A stretch of 64,000 bases of DNA, taken from positions 14,740,963 to 14,804,962 of the forward strand of contig CM055102.1 of NCBI GenBank assembly GCA_029204225.1. The letters run 5' to 3'. The stretch is from Diphasiastrum complanatum (Eukaryota > Streptophyta > Lycopodiopsida > Lycopodiales > Lycopodiaceae). Shown in pieces: positions 33,509-45,458 of the stretch. How positions within the stretch are numbered: the stretch's first letter is position 1; each line of letters begins with the position of its first letter. The translations under genes and the position numbers were made by a program. The notes beneath the pieces are model-generated. The model made no database searches, was not told the origin of the DNA, and was given only the letters and a program-made list of their open reading frames with translations.

Positions 33509-34448
33509 TTATAAATGGATCTTTAGGCAATGACTTGGTGAGTATATCAACAATGCAATCTGATGATGAAGCATGAATAAGCTTGATCTCCTTTGCTTCA
33601 TGAAATGATGTGCAATCTCGATGTGCTTTGTTCTAGCATGGAAGACTGAATTGTTTGCAAGTTGTTGAGCTGCTTGATTATCACAATATATGCATGGAAT
33701 GTCTTCATCCTTGATCACATGTAGCTCATCCAAAAGCCTTTTAAGCCAAAGAACCTCCTTTGTTGTTGTTGTCATAGCTTTATATTCAGATTCTGTTGAT
33801 GAAAGAGAGATGGTATCTGGCTTTTTGGAAAGCCAAGATATAACTCCTCCACATAAGAATGTAGCAAATGCACTTATGGATCTTCTATCCATCTTATCAC
33901 CTGCAAAACTTGTGTTCGAATATGTTGTCAAACAAATATTAGTCCTTTCATAAACTATGCCAAAGTCTTTTGTAGCCGAGATGTACCTTAACACCCTTTT
34001 TGCTCCTTTCCAATGACATATTAATGGACTTTGCATGTATTGACTCGACTTGCCAACACAAAAACTAAGATTTGGTCTAGTGATGGTTAAGTATATCAAG
34101 GAACCAATAAGCATTCTATAGGTAGTGATGTGCTCAAAGGATGCTTCATCACTTTCCTTAGAAACTTTTACACTTAGTTCCATTGGAGTTTTAACTCCTT
34201 TACAATCAATCATGCCAAATCTTGCTAAGATTGATCTAGCATACTTAGATTGACATATGAAGGTAAAATTATTACTTCTAGTGACTTCTATTCCAAGTAT
34301 AACTTTAAGAAGTCCTAGATCTACCATCTTAAATTCACTAGACAAGGAAACTTTTACATTCTTGATGCCATCTAGATCATTTCATGTGAGTATAATGTCA
34401 TCAACATATAGAACTAAGATAATGATCTTTCCATCATTACATTTGTAG
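33509..34448 (-). pseudogene. C2 RT C-terminal half and RNase H
   Basis: Near 34440-34360 the minus strand reads GKIIILVLYVDDIIL, the catalytic YVDD box, followed by a TGA. The frame from 34345 then continues with LGIEVTRSNNFTFICQSKYA, YLTITRPNLSFCVG, VLRYISATKDFG and RNase H motifs (SNTSFAGDKMDRRSISAFA, LSSTESEYKAM, IYCDNQAAQQLANN). In typical copia RNase H the first of these has D at the catalytic site, so S-N-T suggests loss. It ends in copia-like KHIEIAHHFM. Confidence 0.85.
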
Positions 34449-34470
34449 TAAAATGATGGTTCACAAGAAC

Positions 34471-35561
34471 TTACAACAAATCCAATGGAAATAAGATAGG
34501 AATGCAGCCTAGAGTACCATGCTCTTGGTGCAAGAAAGCATTTGTCACATCAAGTTGAAAGAACTCCCATTTGAAAGAAGTTGCAAGACATATGATTAAT
34601 CTAATGGTCACAAGCTTTGCAACAGGTGCAAAGATTTCATCATAATCTATGCCTTTGACTTGCAAAAAACCTTTTGCTACAAGTGTAGTTTTGTACTTAT
34701 GAATGGAACCATCTTGATTATATTTCAATATATATATCCATTTACAAGTAAGAGGCTCCTTTCCATAAGGTAAATCAACAAGTTTCCAAGTTTGATTTTC
34801 CATTAATGCATCAAACTCTACTTGCATAGCCCTTTTCCAATATTGAGACTTATTTGCTTCCTCAAAACTAGTTGGTTCCTTAAGAATAGTAGTCAAGAAA
34901 GTATAAGAGTTGAGTAGTTGAGATTCTTCTCTTGCTCCCCTTTGTCACCATAGGTGAGCCTTGATGGCTCAATCCTTATCCTTGTTGATCTTCTTGGCAC
35001 CCTTGGACTTGGAGTAGGTTCCACTTGGTCTTCATCTTCATGAAGCTCCTCCTCGGCCATATCATGATCTTTGACAAGTTGAGTGTTGTTGGAAGTCACC
35101 TTTCCTTTGGCTTGGAGAGATTCATCAAAAAGTACATCTCTACTAGCAACAACTTTTTTTGTAATATGATCAAATATCCTATAAGCTTTCTTACTTTCAC
35201 TATAATGAACAAAGATGCCTTTGAAAGAAGTGGCATCTTCCTTTTTTCTTGTTTTTAAAGGAATATGTACATAACAAGTACATCCAAAAACTTTCAAATC
35301 ACTAAGATTTGGCTTTTTGCCAAACAATACTTCATAAGGTGTAAGTCCTTCAATGGCAATATTAGTCATTCTATTACAAAGAAAGTTTGCACATAAAATA
35401 GCTTCTCCCCAAAATGAAATAGGAAGAGATGCATCTAATCTCATATCTTTAGCACACTCACATAGTGTCCTATTCTTTCTCTCAGCTACTCCGTTTTGTT
35501 GTGGAGTATATGTACAAGTAAACTCTCTCTTTATGCCATTAGTTTCACAAAACTCTTTCAT
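34471..35561 (-). pseudogene. C2 integrase core end and RT N-terminal half
   Basis: The frame from 35561 begins inside the integrase core (TYTPQQNGVAERKNRTL, with the catalytic Glu) and continues through PYEVLFGKKPNLSDLKVFGC to a Pro/Arg linker (VPRRSTRIRIEPSRLTYG). RT starts in the next frame at 34896 (FEEANKSQYWKRAMQVEFDA, TWKLVDLPYGKEPLTCKWIY, FAPVAKLVTIRLIICLA). After FLHQEHGTLGCIPI the frame is broken, and a segment before the YVDD box is missing. Confidence 0.85.
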
Positions 35562-35605
35562 CCTATTGGAGATTTACTCCCCTCCAATATCACTTTTTAA
35601 TACTT

Positions 35606-37283
35606 TCAAGCTAGTATTAAGTTGCTTTTCCACAAGAGTTTTGAACTTTTCAAAGGACTCAAAAACTTCACTTTTATTAGACAAGAGATAAACCCAAGAG
35701 TATTTTGATTTATCATCAATAAAAGTGACATACATAAATGATCCACCATTTGATTCATGTTAAAATGAATGAACATCCGAGTGTATAAGGTCAAGAGGAG
35801 AGTTAGATCTTATGAAAGATCTCTTGAAAGGAAGCTTATGAGATTTGGAGAGTCCACAAGCTTCACAGAGCTTGCCACACTTGGATATGATTTTGGGAAG
35901 TCCTTTTGCTAGCTCCTTTGTCACCATGGTCTCCATAGCTTTGTATTTAGGATGGCCTAACCTTTTGTGCCATAAGTCCACTTGCGTGAGCTCCTCCCTT
36001 GCCATGTTCACACTTCCAACCATCGCATTAGCATCCAATTTGAATAACCTCCCTTGCTTGAAACCACTAGCAATACATTTTTCATCTTTCAAAATAAAAC
36101 ATGCTCCTTGCTTGAAATGTACATCCAATCCACTATCCATAGGTTGTCCTACACTCAACAAGTTCTTTGTAATTGAAGGTACATAAAGAACATTATCTAG
36201 ATTTACTTTTTTAGATGATCTTAGACATAAAGGAATGGATCCAACACCTACAATCTCACATTCTTGATCACTTGCAGTGAAGATAAATCTCTTAGAACTA
36301 TTGTAAGAAAGTAGATTAGAAAAGTAGTCTTTTTGGTGAGTCATGTGAGAGCTTGCCCCACTATCAATCCACCAAGTGTCTTGATTAGATATTTGTGGTG
36401 AGGATACCATCAAAGATAGATTGCCTTCTTCCTCCTCCTCGAGCACAAGATTGCCTTGATTGTCCTTCTCTTGGGCATTCTTCTTGTAGCACTCGGATGC
36501 AAAATGTCCCTTTTTTTCACAAAAGAAATACTTTAGCTTCTTCTTGTCCTTCTTGCTCTTGCCTTTGGAACTTGATGCTCCATCTTTGTTCTCCATCTCC
36601 ATGTCTTGAGTCTTCTTGGATGGAAACTTCTTCTTCTTGACTTTCAAAGAAAAGCTAGCTTTTTCATCACCATCATTCAAATATAAGGAACTCATCCTAC
36701 TTTTGATATGAAGCATTCTACTCTTCTCACTAACAAGCACACTTTGAAGTTTTTTAATACTAGGAAGTGAATCTTGAATAGCAAAGGTTTGAACAAGATT
36801 GGAATAATCATCTCCTAATCCATTCAAAATGATTTGAACTACTTCATCATCTTTGATTTTATCATCTATAGAAGACAACTCCTTATTCAAAGATTTGATC
36901 CTAAAGACATTATTTTGGGCACTTTCACTACTTCCTTTCATGCTTTGAAAGATTTGATTCCTAAGCATGAGTATCCTTGAAGTGTTCTTGGATCCATAAA
37001 TGGCTTTTAAGGAATCCCATGCCTCTTTGGATGTGGTACAAGATGAGATTTCTCTCAAAAGTTCATTACTTACATTCATTTTTATGCAATGTAATGCAAC
37101 TCTACATCTCTTTTTGTACTTAGCCAATTCAACTACTCCTTGAGGTTCTACTTCCACCTCAAGTACTATGTCATAAAGATCATGAAGTACAAGCAAAGAC
37201 TCCATTCGAACTATCCAAGTAGCATAATTAGTGGATGTAAGTCTTTCACTAGCTTCAAGCAAAAAATCACCCATTGATGCCAT
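35606..37283 (-). pseudogene. C2 gag, protease and integrase zinc region
   Basis: The gag start is the ATG at 37283 (MASMGDFLLEASERL). The frame stays open for about 500 codons: gag core (LNKELSSIDDKIKDDEVVQI), zinc knuckle YFFCEKKGHFASEC, whose first Cys is Tyr, protease WWIDSGASSHMT with DSG intact, then LWHKRLGHPKYKAM and CEACGLSKSHKLPF of the integrase HHCC region, ending HSDVHSF at a stop (35760-35762). That stop TAA is followed in other frames by the integrase core up to 35606. The lost zinc ligand and the stops mark it as inactive. Confidence 0.88.
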
Positions 37284-37780
37284 TTTTGAATGTGAGAAAG
37301 CACTAGAAACTCTTATAGTTTCTCTAAGAGATCTAAACCTAAAGTCTTCTAGCAATTTAGAAAGCTTATAGACTCAATCCTATCACTCATGAACAAATCT
37401 AAAATGATGGAAATTTAGATTCTAGTCTCAAACTTGCAAAATCACTCCTTAATCTATGATTTTTAGCAATTTCTCTTTTCAACCTCAACATACACTCAAA
37501 AAATCAGAGAAGATCAATTAGTGCACCTAATTCAAGCTTCAATTTTAATTTTTTGGCTGATCTAATCCAAGAACTAATGAAGGGATTAGATTCACTATAG
37601 AAAATGCTTGAGTTTGCATCAAAAATCACTCAAATTGGGTATGTGAGTCAAATTCTACAAATTTTTGAGATTTCTCAGTCAAAATCGGAGCTGTACGACC
37701 CCACACGTGTGAAAAGGGTTCGTACAACCCACAACAAGATTTGGACCAAAAATTTTGAGGATAGCCATCAAAAGTAGGCA
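37284..37780 (-). other. C2 leader, truncated
   Basis: The sequence matches the reverse complement of parts of 16300-16700. It contains CACACGTGTG at about 37702-37711. Homology stops near 37765-37780. Confidence 0.65.
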
Positions 37781-37824
37781 TCAATCCTGCTATACCACGG
37801 ACGTGGTGCCTGTTTAAAACCATA

Positions 37825-39300
37825 AAGCGCTTTCTTCAAGCGACATACTTTATTCTCCTGTCCTTTTGCTATAAAGCCTTTAGGTTGATTCATGAACACC
37901 TCTTCTTCTTACTCACCATTTAAAAAAGTAGATTTCACAACCATCTGATGCAAAGGCCAACCAAAATGTGAAGCTAAAGCAACAAGTAGTCGTAGAGTAT
38001 TCCACTTACATACTGGTGCAAAGGTCTCCTCATAGTCGATCCATTTACTTTGTGCATACCCTTTGATTACCAATCTTGCTTTGTGCTTTGCTATACTTCC
38101 ATCTGCATGGTACTTAGTCCTATATACCCATTTACAACCAATGGTTTTCTTGCCAACTGGTGGTTCCACTAAGTCCCATGTGCTATACTTAGCAATTGAC
38201 TCCATCTCCTCTCCCATGGCCTTGACCCAAATGTCATCATCCTTTGCTTCACCATAAGTCGAAGGTTCTTTGCTTTGAATAATGCTAGATAAGGGAGCAT
38301 AATTTGCTTCATACCTTTCAGGTTGTGTCTTTCTCTTGTTGATTTTTGTAGCTCTCTCTGGCTAGATGATCTTGGAAAGTCATCCATGTCGCGACTCTCC
38401 ATCAATCTCTCAAACCACTTAGGGAGCTTTCTATCAGGTGATCGGCTTCCTGGTGAAAATGTATCCCATGGTACATCCTTCTCCTTGCATTTGTCACCTG
38501 CAACTTCAATCCTTTTTGCACCAAAAGGTTTATCTCTACCTCTCCAACCTGTCTCTTGAGGTTGAGTAGTAGCATCATGAGGTGTATCCACATCTCCATC
38601 ACTAGGAAAGTCAACAAATGGATCATCGTCAAGAGGAATTTTCATTGTACCATCTTTCTCAGCGGAAGTATCCGTCTTCTTAGCATCCTCATCTTCGTAC
38701 ATCTTAGATTCATCAAAGATAACATCACAGCTAATATGTATTTTGTTCGCCACTGGATTAATACATCTATAGCCCTTTATATGATCATCATATCCTAAGA
38801 ATATGCACTTTATAGCTTTTACATGAAGCTTATGTCTTTCTTCCTTAGGAATGTGTACAAAGGCCTTACATCCAAAGATTCGCAAGTGGTTCACCTTTGG
38901 CTTCTTCTTCGTGAATTTCTCCTCAGGTGTTATCTTTGGTTCAACAATGGTAGGACTTCTGTTTTGAAGATAGACTACGATACTGCATGCTTTTGACCAA
39001 AAATCTTTTGGTAGCTTCATCTCAACTAGCATAGATCTGGCACTTTCCACAATCATACAATTCTTGTGCCCAGCTACACCATTGAGTATGAGCTTGCGTA
39101 AATTGTCTTTTGATCCCACATTGATCACAAAGATCATTGAAGTCGGTAGACTTGTACTCACCTCCACCATCAGATCTTAGGACTTTGATCTTCTTACCTG
39201 TTTGATTTTTGACCGATGCTTTGAAGCTCTTGAAAGTGGCAAAAGCTTCCAATTTCTTCCAAGTAAATCCACATCTTACGTGACATATCATCTATAAAGT
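37825..39300 (-). pseudogene. Copia C5 integrase and RT fragment
   Basis: From high to low coordinates: KVLRSDGGGEYKSTDFNDLC (second catalytic Asp), QFTQAHTQ with a frameshift where NGVAE should follow, FWSKACSIVVYLQNRSPTIV, LRIFGCKAFVHIPKEERHKL, CIFLGYDDHIKGYRCINPVA, an acidic linker (EDEDAKKTDTSAEKDGTMKI), then RT from 38217 (WDLVEPPVGKKTIGCKWVYR, HKARLVIKGYAQ, ETFAPVCKWNTLRLLVALAS). It ends before the YVDD box. It is close to the plus-strand copia at 41809-43990. It was cut on both sides: C2 leader at 37.8 kb and gypsy at 39.3 kb. Confidence 0.85.
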
Positions 39301-40130
39301 TCTCCACTGCTAACGAATGAACTGCCATCAATCTGGTTTCACATAATTTGTGAAAAGCTTCATGACGCAGTTGTAAGGATTTGTCATCATCTAATCACTC
39401 TGTTGTTATATGCGTAGAGATGGTACTAAAAATTCAATCGGCATGACAACATCTTGACCATAAACCAATTGAAAAGGTGTTTAATTTGTGCTACTCTTGT
39501 AAGCGGTTCTGAATGCCCATAATGTTGCATGCAATTTATGTTCCCAGTCAAAACAACTCGCTTCAACCATTTTTATTATAATAGTGCAGAAAATCTTATT
39601 GGAAGATTTAGCTTGGCCATTACCCCTAGGTGTATTACACGTATTGTTTACCATATAAAGTAACGGCTGGTGATCCATGTAAAATGCAAAGCGCGTTTCC
39701 ATAAGATAATGTCAAAATTTCCTTACAGAAAAAATCAGGACCAACGCTTCACGTTCTGTTGTCAAATAATTTTTTTCTGAATCTGTAAGCTGTTTGCTTG
39801 CAAATCGTATGGGATAGTCTTTGTTGTATTCATTTGGCTACGTCAAAACTAATCCAATAGCATCTTTTGAGACATCAGTGTGAACATGAAATTCAATTGT
39901 CTAATCTGGAGCACGTAGTATCAGTGCCGAAGCTAATGCTTTTTTCAATTTTTCAAAGGCTTCTAATGCCTCAATTGTCCAAATAGGAACAATGGTCAAT
40001 TTGTATATTGGCCTCTCAGGTAGCTCCGACATGGAGTATTGCATTAGATTCTTCAAATCCAGCACAAGAAAGTGGTTCGATTTGAGTTAACTTCTACGCT
40101 AATAATTCTTTTGCTTTTGGCACCAACTTC
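39300..40130 (-). pseudogene. Gypsy RNase H and integrase relic
   Basis: From 40000 downward the minus strand reads TIVPIWTIEALEAFEKLKKA, IEFHVHTDVSKDAIGLVLT and LTDSEKNYLTTEREALVLIF with stops, then FYMDHQPLLYMVNNTCNTPR. The next residues are NGQAKSSNKIF and DWEHKLHATLWAFRTAYKSS, the end of the integrase core, so about 600 bp covering the zinc region and first two catalytic Asp are deleted. TPFQLVYGQDVVMPIEFLV follows. It is the same lineage as 12310-13560. Confidence 0.82.
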
Positions 40131-40231
40131 AAAAATTCTCCCAATATAATATTCATCTTGCTAGACAGACTAAGGCTTTGATCTTTTCATCAAATTGCGA
40201 CTGCAACTTTTCCATTTGTATCTGCTGCTTC

Positions 40232-40960
40232 TTTCCAATAGGTGTCTCAGACGACCATAGTTACACAATTGCAAAAGCGTCAAGGACAATTGTGATTTTG
40301 CACTTCGACTCAGTCGATAAGACATGAGAAGAATGAGAAGTAAATGATTCACTCTGGAAAGTAGAAACAACACTGAACATTCACACATTATACAAACATT
40401 GAAGAATACAAAGTATATTAGAATCGCGTGAATGTACATGAGATTGTTGTAAGAAAATATACTTTTCAGTATACAAGCCTAAAGAACAGTTTAGAACTAG
40501 ACGATAGTGCTAGGCATATGAAGAACTACACTTTTGATGCGATTCATCTGATCTGATTGATCAATACATCTAATATGTTGCTTGTCTGTGCATCTTACTT
40601 TGTATTTATATACCATGCATTGTTACTCTATTGGTTGTCAACCTTTAAGCTGATTGTACAATGAAGCGGGTATGAAATCATGTTCGATAGTAGTAACAAT
40701 ATTCCTTGAGACGTGAAGTGTAGTCGTCGGGTCCGAACATCTTCCAAAAATTGTTGAGCCAATGGTGTCAACTATCGATTGTCAAAGGATTTTCGAGTCA
40801 AGGGATTGTCGATTATCAAAGGATTGTCAACTATCAAATGGATCCGGTTCTTATGAGAGATGTTTGACATTCCTTTAACTTATTCGGTTGACTTTGTGTA
40901 GTGTTGTGAACTTCTCTCAAATTTGCATGTATTTCTGCATGTTTTTCATCTGCCACCATG
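40232..40960. repeat. Repeat block E, long copy
   Basis: It matches 24309-24545 at both ends and keeps the middle. It lies on the 5' side of the minus-strand gypsy relic, consistent with an LTR and leader. There is no second copy flanking the other side. Confidence 0.65.
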
Positions 40961-41808
40961 CAATGCTTTTGGAAGTAGTGAATGGCTGAAATAGGGCATT
41001 TTGACAGTGCGGCCTGAGCTGCAAGAGGCCGTGGAAGGCTGTGGATCAGATAGAGAGCTGGATCGGAATTAGCAGCCAGAAAACCCGTGAGGAGGCCATA
41101 GCCAGGGGAGCTTGGAGAGCTAAGGAGGCAGACAGACCTCCCGCACACCCAGTCGCACAACTACCATAGCGTTTGGAGGGGTCTAGCGCTTGCAAGGAAT
41201 CCATTTCAGCATGTTGAAGGAAGCTGGACCATCGGATCATGTCTATTGGAGATCTATGATGGAAAATGGAGGAATATAGGTCGTAGAATTAAGGGCCACC
41301 GTTGGGATGCATGTGAAAAAGCCTGAAGGGGTATGAAGTGCAAAGTGCATTGCAACTTCATTAAAAATCTTCAAACTGAAAAAAATTGTTGGGTCCCGAG
41401 TTTTTGAAGGGTGAAGTTTCTTCACACTGAAGAAATAGTTCAAAAACCCAAATTGCCCTTCTTTTCACCTCCTTTAGCCTATTTTGGCCAAACGAAAGGC
41501 TATAGCCTCCAAACGAAGGGCACCATGACTGTACCTACAAGTACGGTACACCAAAATAGAATGATTGTCGTGGAGAAAGTGTTCGAAGCATGCCAAAAGT
41601 GATTTCACCATTCCATTGAGCAAGTAGCTAGGAGCTGGTGACGAGAAGCATTTCGGAAAGCGACGTCAGTTTGGCTTTTAATTTGGCGAAAGAGCGGCGG
41701 GTGGCCTAGTAAGCCAAAAATTGCAGGTCATTATTTTGGACTTTTGACATCACGATTGGCTTCGGCATACACTCTATAGCCTACAGGTGGAGTTTCAAGC
41801 AGTTTGGA
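40961..41808. other. Unassigned stretch upstream of the C5 gag
   Basis: No gene recognised. It may include the leader and LTR of the C5 copia that starts at 41809, but I could not find a matching second copy or a clear primer site. Confidence 0.4.
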
Positions 41809-43990
41809 ATGGAAAATATCAATGAGGCAATTTTGAGCGATGCAAGCAAACTTGATGGGGCTTCTAACTACAACATCTGGAAATTCAAAATGAAGAGCTT
41901 TTTGATGGAGAAAGAGTTATGGGAGATCATGGTAGGTATTGAAGTCCGGCCATATACCACTCCAGGTGACATGAGGGCCTTTGGTAAAAAGGCGTAGAGA
42001 GCATTGTCCTTGATCAATCTTTCAGTGAAAGACCATGTGATCACTCATATAAGTGATGCCACGACGACTAGGGGAGCTTGGGAAACTCTCAGAATGCAAT
42101 TTCAAACTTGCAATCTAGCTCGGGCCATGTTCTTGAAGTTGAGATTGAACGTAGTAAGGATGGAAGAAAGTGAATCAGTGGGATCTTTCTTCACCAGGAT
42201 AAAGGAGCTGAGAGATAAACTTGTGGCGATTGGAGAACCAATCAGGGATGTTGAATTGGTACATACCACAATGAGCGGTGTCTCAGAAGTGCTACAGATG
42301 TTTGTGAGTGGCATTGCTTCAAGGGAGAGATTGCCTACTTTTGAAGACTTCCATGGAATTATGTTGTAGGAAGAGCAGCGTCGCAAAGTGGTGAAGTTAA
42401 GGCAAACCCCACAGGAAGATCAAGCTTTGCTTGCTAAAGGCAAGAAGAAAGGATGGAAAAGGGTTTCCAAAAAATCCAAGGATGATGGTGACGAGGGAGA
42501 GTCGTCATCAAAAGAAAAAAAGAAGAAGAAAGGCAAATGTTACTATTGCCACAAACCGGGTCATTGGGCACGCGAGTGTTACAAGAAGAAAGCGGACATA
42601 AAGGCGGAAAAAGTGACTCAACAAGGCAACATTGCCGAAGATGACGAGACAAGTGTCTTCTCATCGGCATTGGCATCCCAGGTTGATGATGGTGCCAGAT
42701 GGTTCGTAGATTCAGATGCCACAAGGCATATGACCAGGAAACATGATGGGTTTGAGAGATTCTCACCAGTCCATGATGGGGATAAGGTCACTCAAGTCAA
42801 TGGGGAGGAATGCCAAATACAGGGTGTGGGCAATGTACCTGTGCAATTTCCTGATGGTAAAATCAAGAACATCCCTAATGTGTTTTATATTCTTGGACTC
42901 AAAAAGATTTTGTTGTCTGTTGGTGTAATGGCAAATCAACATCTTAAAGGTTGAATTTGTCAAGGATGGTTGCCTTATGAGGGATATGAACCACAACCAT
43001 AAAGTGGTGGCGAAGGGTTATAGAGATAGTAATTGTGGCCTCTATAAATTGGATGCTGCAAAACCAAGAGAATATGGTTTGGCTATCTCAACAGCATCTC
43101 AATCTAAGTTGTGGCACAGAAGACTTGGTCATTTGAACTATGGGAGCTTGAGATTGATGGTGAAGCTGAAGATGGTAATAGGGTTACCGACATTGCAGGT
43201 TGATCATCATGCAATATGTGAAGGATGCCTCATGGGAAAGCATCACAGGGAGACATTCAAGAAAGGTGGAGCTGCAAGAGCTAAGAAACTACTGGAACTT
43301 ATTCACAGCGACCTGTGCGGCCCAATGAAGACCATGTCATTGGGGAAAGCATATTATTTTATGACTTTCATAGATGATTACTCTAGGAGGACATGGATTT
43401 ATTTCATGAAGAAGAAATCTGATATTTTTGCTCACTTCAAGGAGTTCAAGACTTTGGTAGAGAACCAATTGGATGCACGCATCAAAGTTCTAAGATCTGA
43501 TAGAGGGGGCAAACACAAATCTAATAATTTTGAGGACTTTTGCAAGGAACACGACATCAAAAGACAATTCACACAATCACACACGCCACATAGTAATGGT
43601 GTAGCTGAAAGGAAAAACAGGACTATTATGGAGAGTGCACGCTCCATGATGAAGCAAATGGGCTTGACCAATTCACTTTGGTCGGAAGCATGCAGTGCGA
43701 CAACGTTCTTGCAAAACAGGAGTCCTACAGTTGTGGTTCCAAATGTGACTCCCGAAGAAGCATTTATAGGAATAAAGCCAAAAATCGACAAGTTTCGTGT
43801 CATTGGATGTAAAGCCTATGTACATGTGCCAAAGGAGGAGCGAAAGAAACTTGATGCCAAAGCAATCAAGTGTATCTTCGTCGGTTATGATGAGAGAACA
43901 AAGGCATATAGGTGATTTGATCCTGTAATGAACAAGATTCACATTAGCAAAGATGTGATCTTTGATGAGACACATAGGTATGAAGATGAA
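41809..43990 (+). pseudogene. Copia C5 gag, protease and integrase relic
   Basis: The gag start ATG is at 41809 (MENINEAILSDASKLDGASN). The gag core runs with stops near 41995 and 42367 (FFTRIKELRDKLVAIGEPIR, ERLPTFEDFHGIML). The zinc knuckle is CYYCHKPGHWAREC at 42538-42579. The protease site reads WFVDSDATRHMT, with D-S-D in place of D-S-G. A frameshift at about 42950 leads to the integrase: LWHRRLGHLNYGSL, CEGCLMGKHH, the catalytic Asp in FIDDYSRRTWIYF, RSDRGGKH and the Glu in SNGVAERKN. It ends near FDETHRYEDEG, before RT. A minus-strand gag piece of this family is at 60290-60720. Confidence 0.9.
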
Positions 43991-44029
43991 GGCCATGCAA
44001 ATTGATGTAGATGAAATAGATATTGATAT

Positions 44030-45088
44030 AGGGGTTGAAGCTGAAGCATCTATGGCTTCAGATTATCAGAAAACTCTCCCTCATTCTATAATCCTCTCTG
44101 ACTCTCTTCCATTTGCATCTCCTATTAATCAATTAACTCTACTTGATGTTCCCGTATATTTTATAAATAATGACAGTATATTTCTTTTAATGATATAGAA
44201 AATATCTGAATTTGAGAGAGGATGAAATCCTCTCAATTTTTGCACAAAATTTATCAAAATTTTCTGACATTGTTGATTACACATATAATGACCTTGAAAG
44301 TGAGATAGATTATGATAAAGATGGCAATTGGAAATCTGGCAATGAGGCATTGGAGGCCATAATTGAAAAATCGAAAGCCTATGAAAAAACTTTGCCTACA
44401 TAGGAGAAAATTTTGGAATTCCAAAAAAGATATTTCCCAAGGACTCGGTATATCCCCTCGGAAAATATAGAGGCCATTGGAGGACATGACATTAGCAGAA
44501 CAAACGTCGGTGAATACGATGATTATGATCTGGTAAGTAGATATTATATTGGTATTGATACTGTTCAGTTTTCTTAGTTCAAACACTGTGTTAAGTTTGA
44601 GTTTGCATTGTTATATATCATTCTAAATTTATTTTCTTGACTCATTTACAAGATGCTATTGAAATAGATGCCTTTGGTATGAGACATGGAGGCGTCCGAG
44701 GTGTATCAGCTGGGAGAAAAGATGTGTCTCTATCTTAGTATTAGAAAAACTTCCAAAATAATGAGATTTGTATATAGCATTCATCTTTTAATCCATATGC
44801 TACCACCGTCGTTATGGCCATCAAGTCATTATCTGTTCATTTAGGAGGACATACGTATGCCAGAGGAATATATAAAATAATTTTTGTGAAAAAGGATTTG
44901 GTAGTTAAAATATTGGGTTATATTTCCAATAAGACTATAAAAAATCATCTGCAATGGCCTTTTATTCTGATTACATTGATATGAGCGAAAAGAAAAATTT
45001 AGAATTTTTGGATCCATATGAAAGGAGATTATTCCTATATGACAATACCATCCGTCTGAATCTTGTAGAGGATGATGATGAAAATTAA
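44030..45088 (+). pseudogene. Unrecognised intron-containing gene, convergent with the transposase
   Basis: I do not recognise the family. Protein-like stretches in order are DYQKTLPHSIILSDSLPFAS, an acidic helix-rich part from about 44205 (NLREDEILSIFAQNLSKFSD, YNDLESEIDYDKDG), after a TAG at 44401 a part ending NVGEYDDYDL, then a probable intron (CTG|GTAAGT at about 44533 to TTACAAG|ATG at about 44653), then FGMRHGGVRGVSAGRKDVSL, FNPYATTVVMAIKSLSVHLG, and a clean end from 44954 (MAFYSDYIDMSEKKNLEFLD) to the TAA at 45086-45088. Stops and frameshifts make it a pseudogene. It points at the transposase-like gene on the other strand, and the 3' ends nearly touch, so both probably belong to one mobile element. 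It has no kelch-type repeats. Confidence 0.5.
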
Positions 45089-45392
45089 ACAATTTTCTGT
45101 AATAGATTATTGATATATGACAATGATCTCCCTTTGGTATGAATTTGAATGCCTTATGAAAAATCGTAACATTTGGTGAGTTTTTAGCTTGATATCTAAA
45201 TTGTGCTCTTCTGTAAAACAACTGAAAAAGTTGAACTAAGTATTTAGTTTTTGAATTGTGTCCTCCATGATTTGTAGCTCTATGAAATGCTCATCTTGCT
45301 TGCCAATGAGATTTTTCCATGCCTTGTGATGACCAGATATTTAAGCTCCTATATTCCTTTGCAAAATAAGTTGCATGATGAAGAAAGATGTG

Positions 45393-45458
45393 CTGCAAAC
45401 AAGAGTTGAAATAAGTTACATCAGTAGAAAAAAATATAAGCATGAATGAGATAAGTAC
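45393..45458 (-). other. Predicted intron 3 (66 bp)
   Basis: On the minus strand the donor is ACATGGTG|GTACTTATC and the acceptor CTTGTTTGCAG|CACATC. Removing it brings THYMV next to HIFLHHA, creating the H-x4-H zinc motif at the expected distance from the catalytic Glu. Confidence 0.7.

Larger units (their letters stand above)
32617..37780 (-). mobile_element. C2 copia element, autonomous type, 5' truncated
   Basis: On the minus strand this reads leader, gag-protease-integrase, RT, RNase H, polypurine tract and 3' LTR. The 3' LTR (32617-33436) matches the C2 LTRs at 15431 and 19260. The 5' LTR and primer site are missing: homology to the C2 leader ends at about 37765-37780, where another copia fragment begins. 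The coding region has several frameshifts and deletions, so it is dead, but it shows what an autonomous C2 encoded. Confidence 0.88.

Noticed and set aside
44030-45088. Calling the convergent gene RAG2-like
   Set aside because: No kelch-type repeats or PHD-like Cys/His pattern is visible; position alone is not enough.
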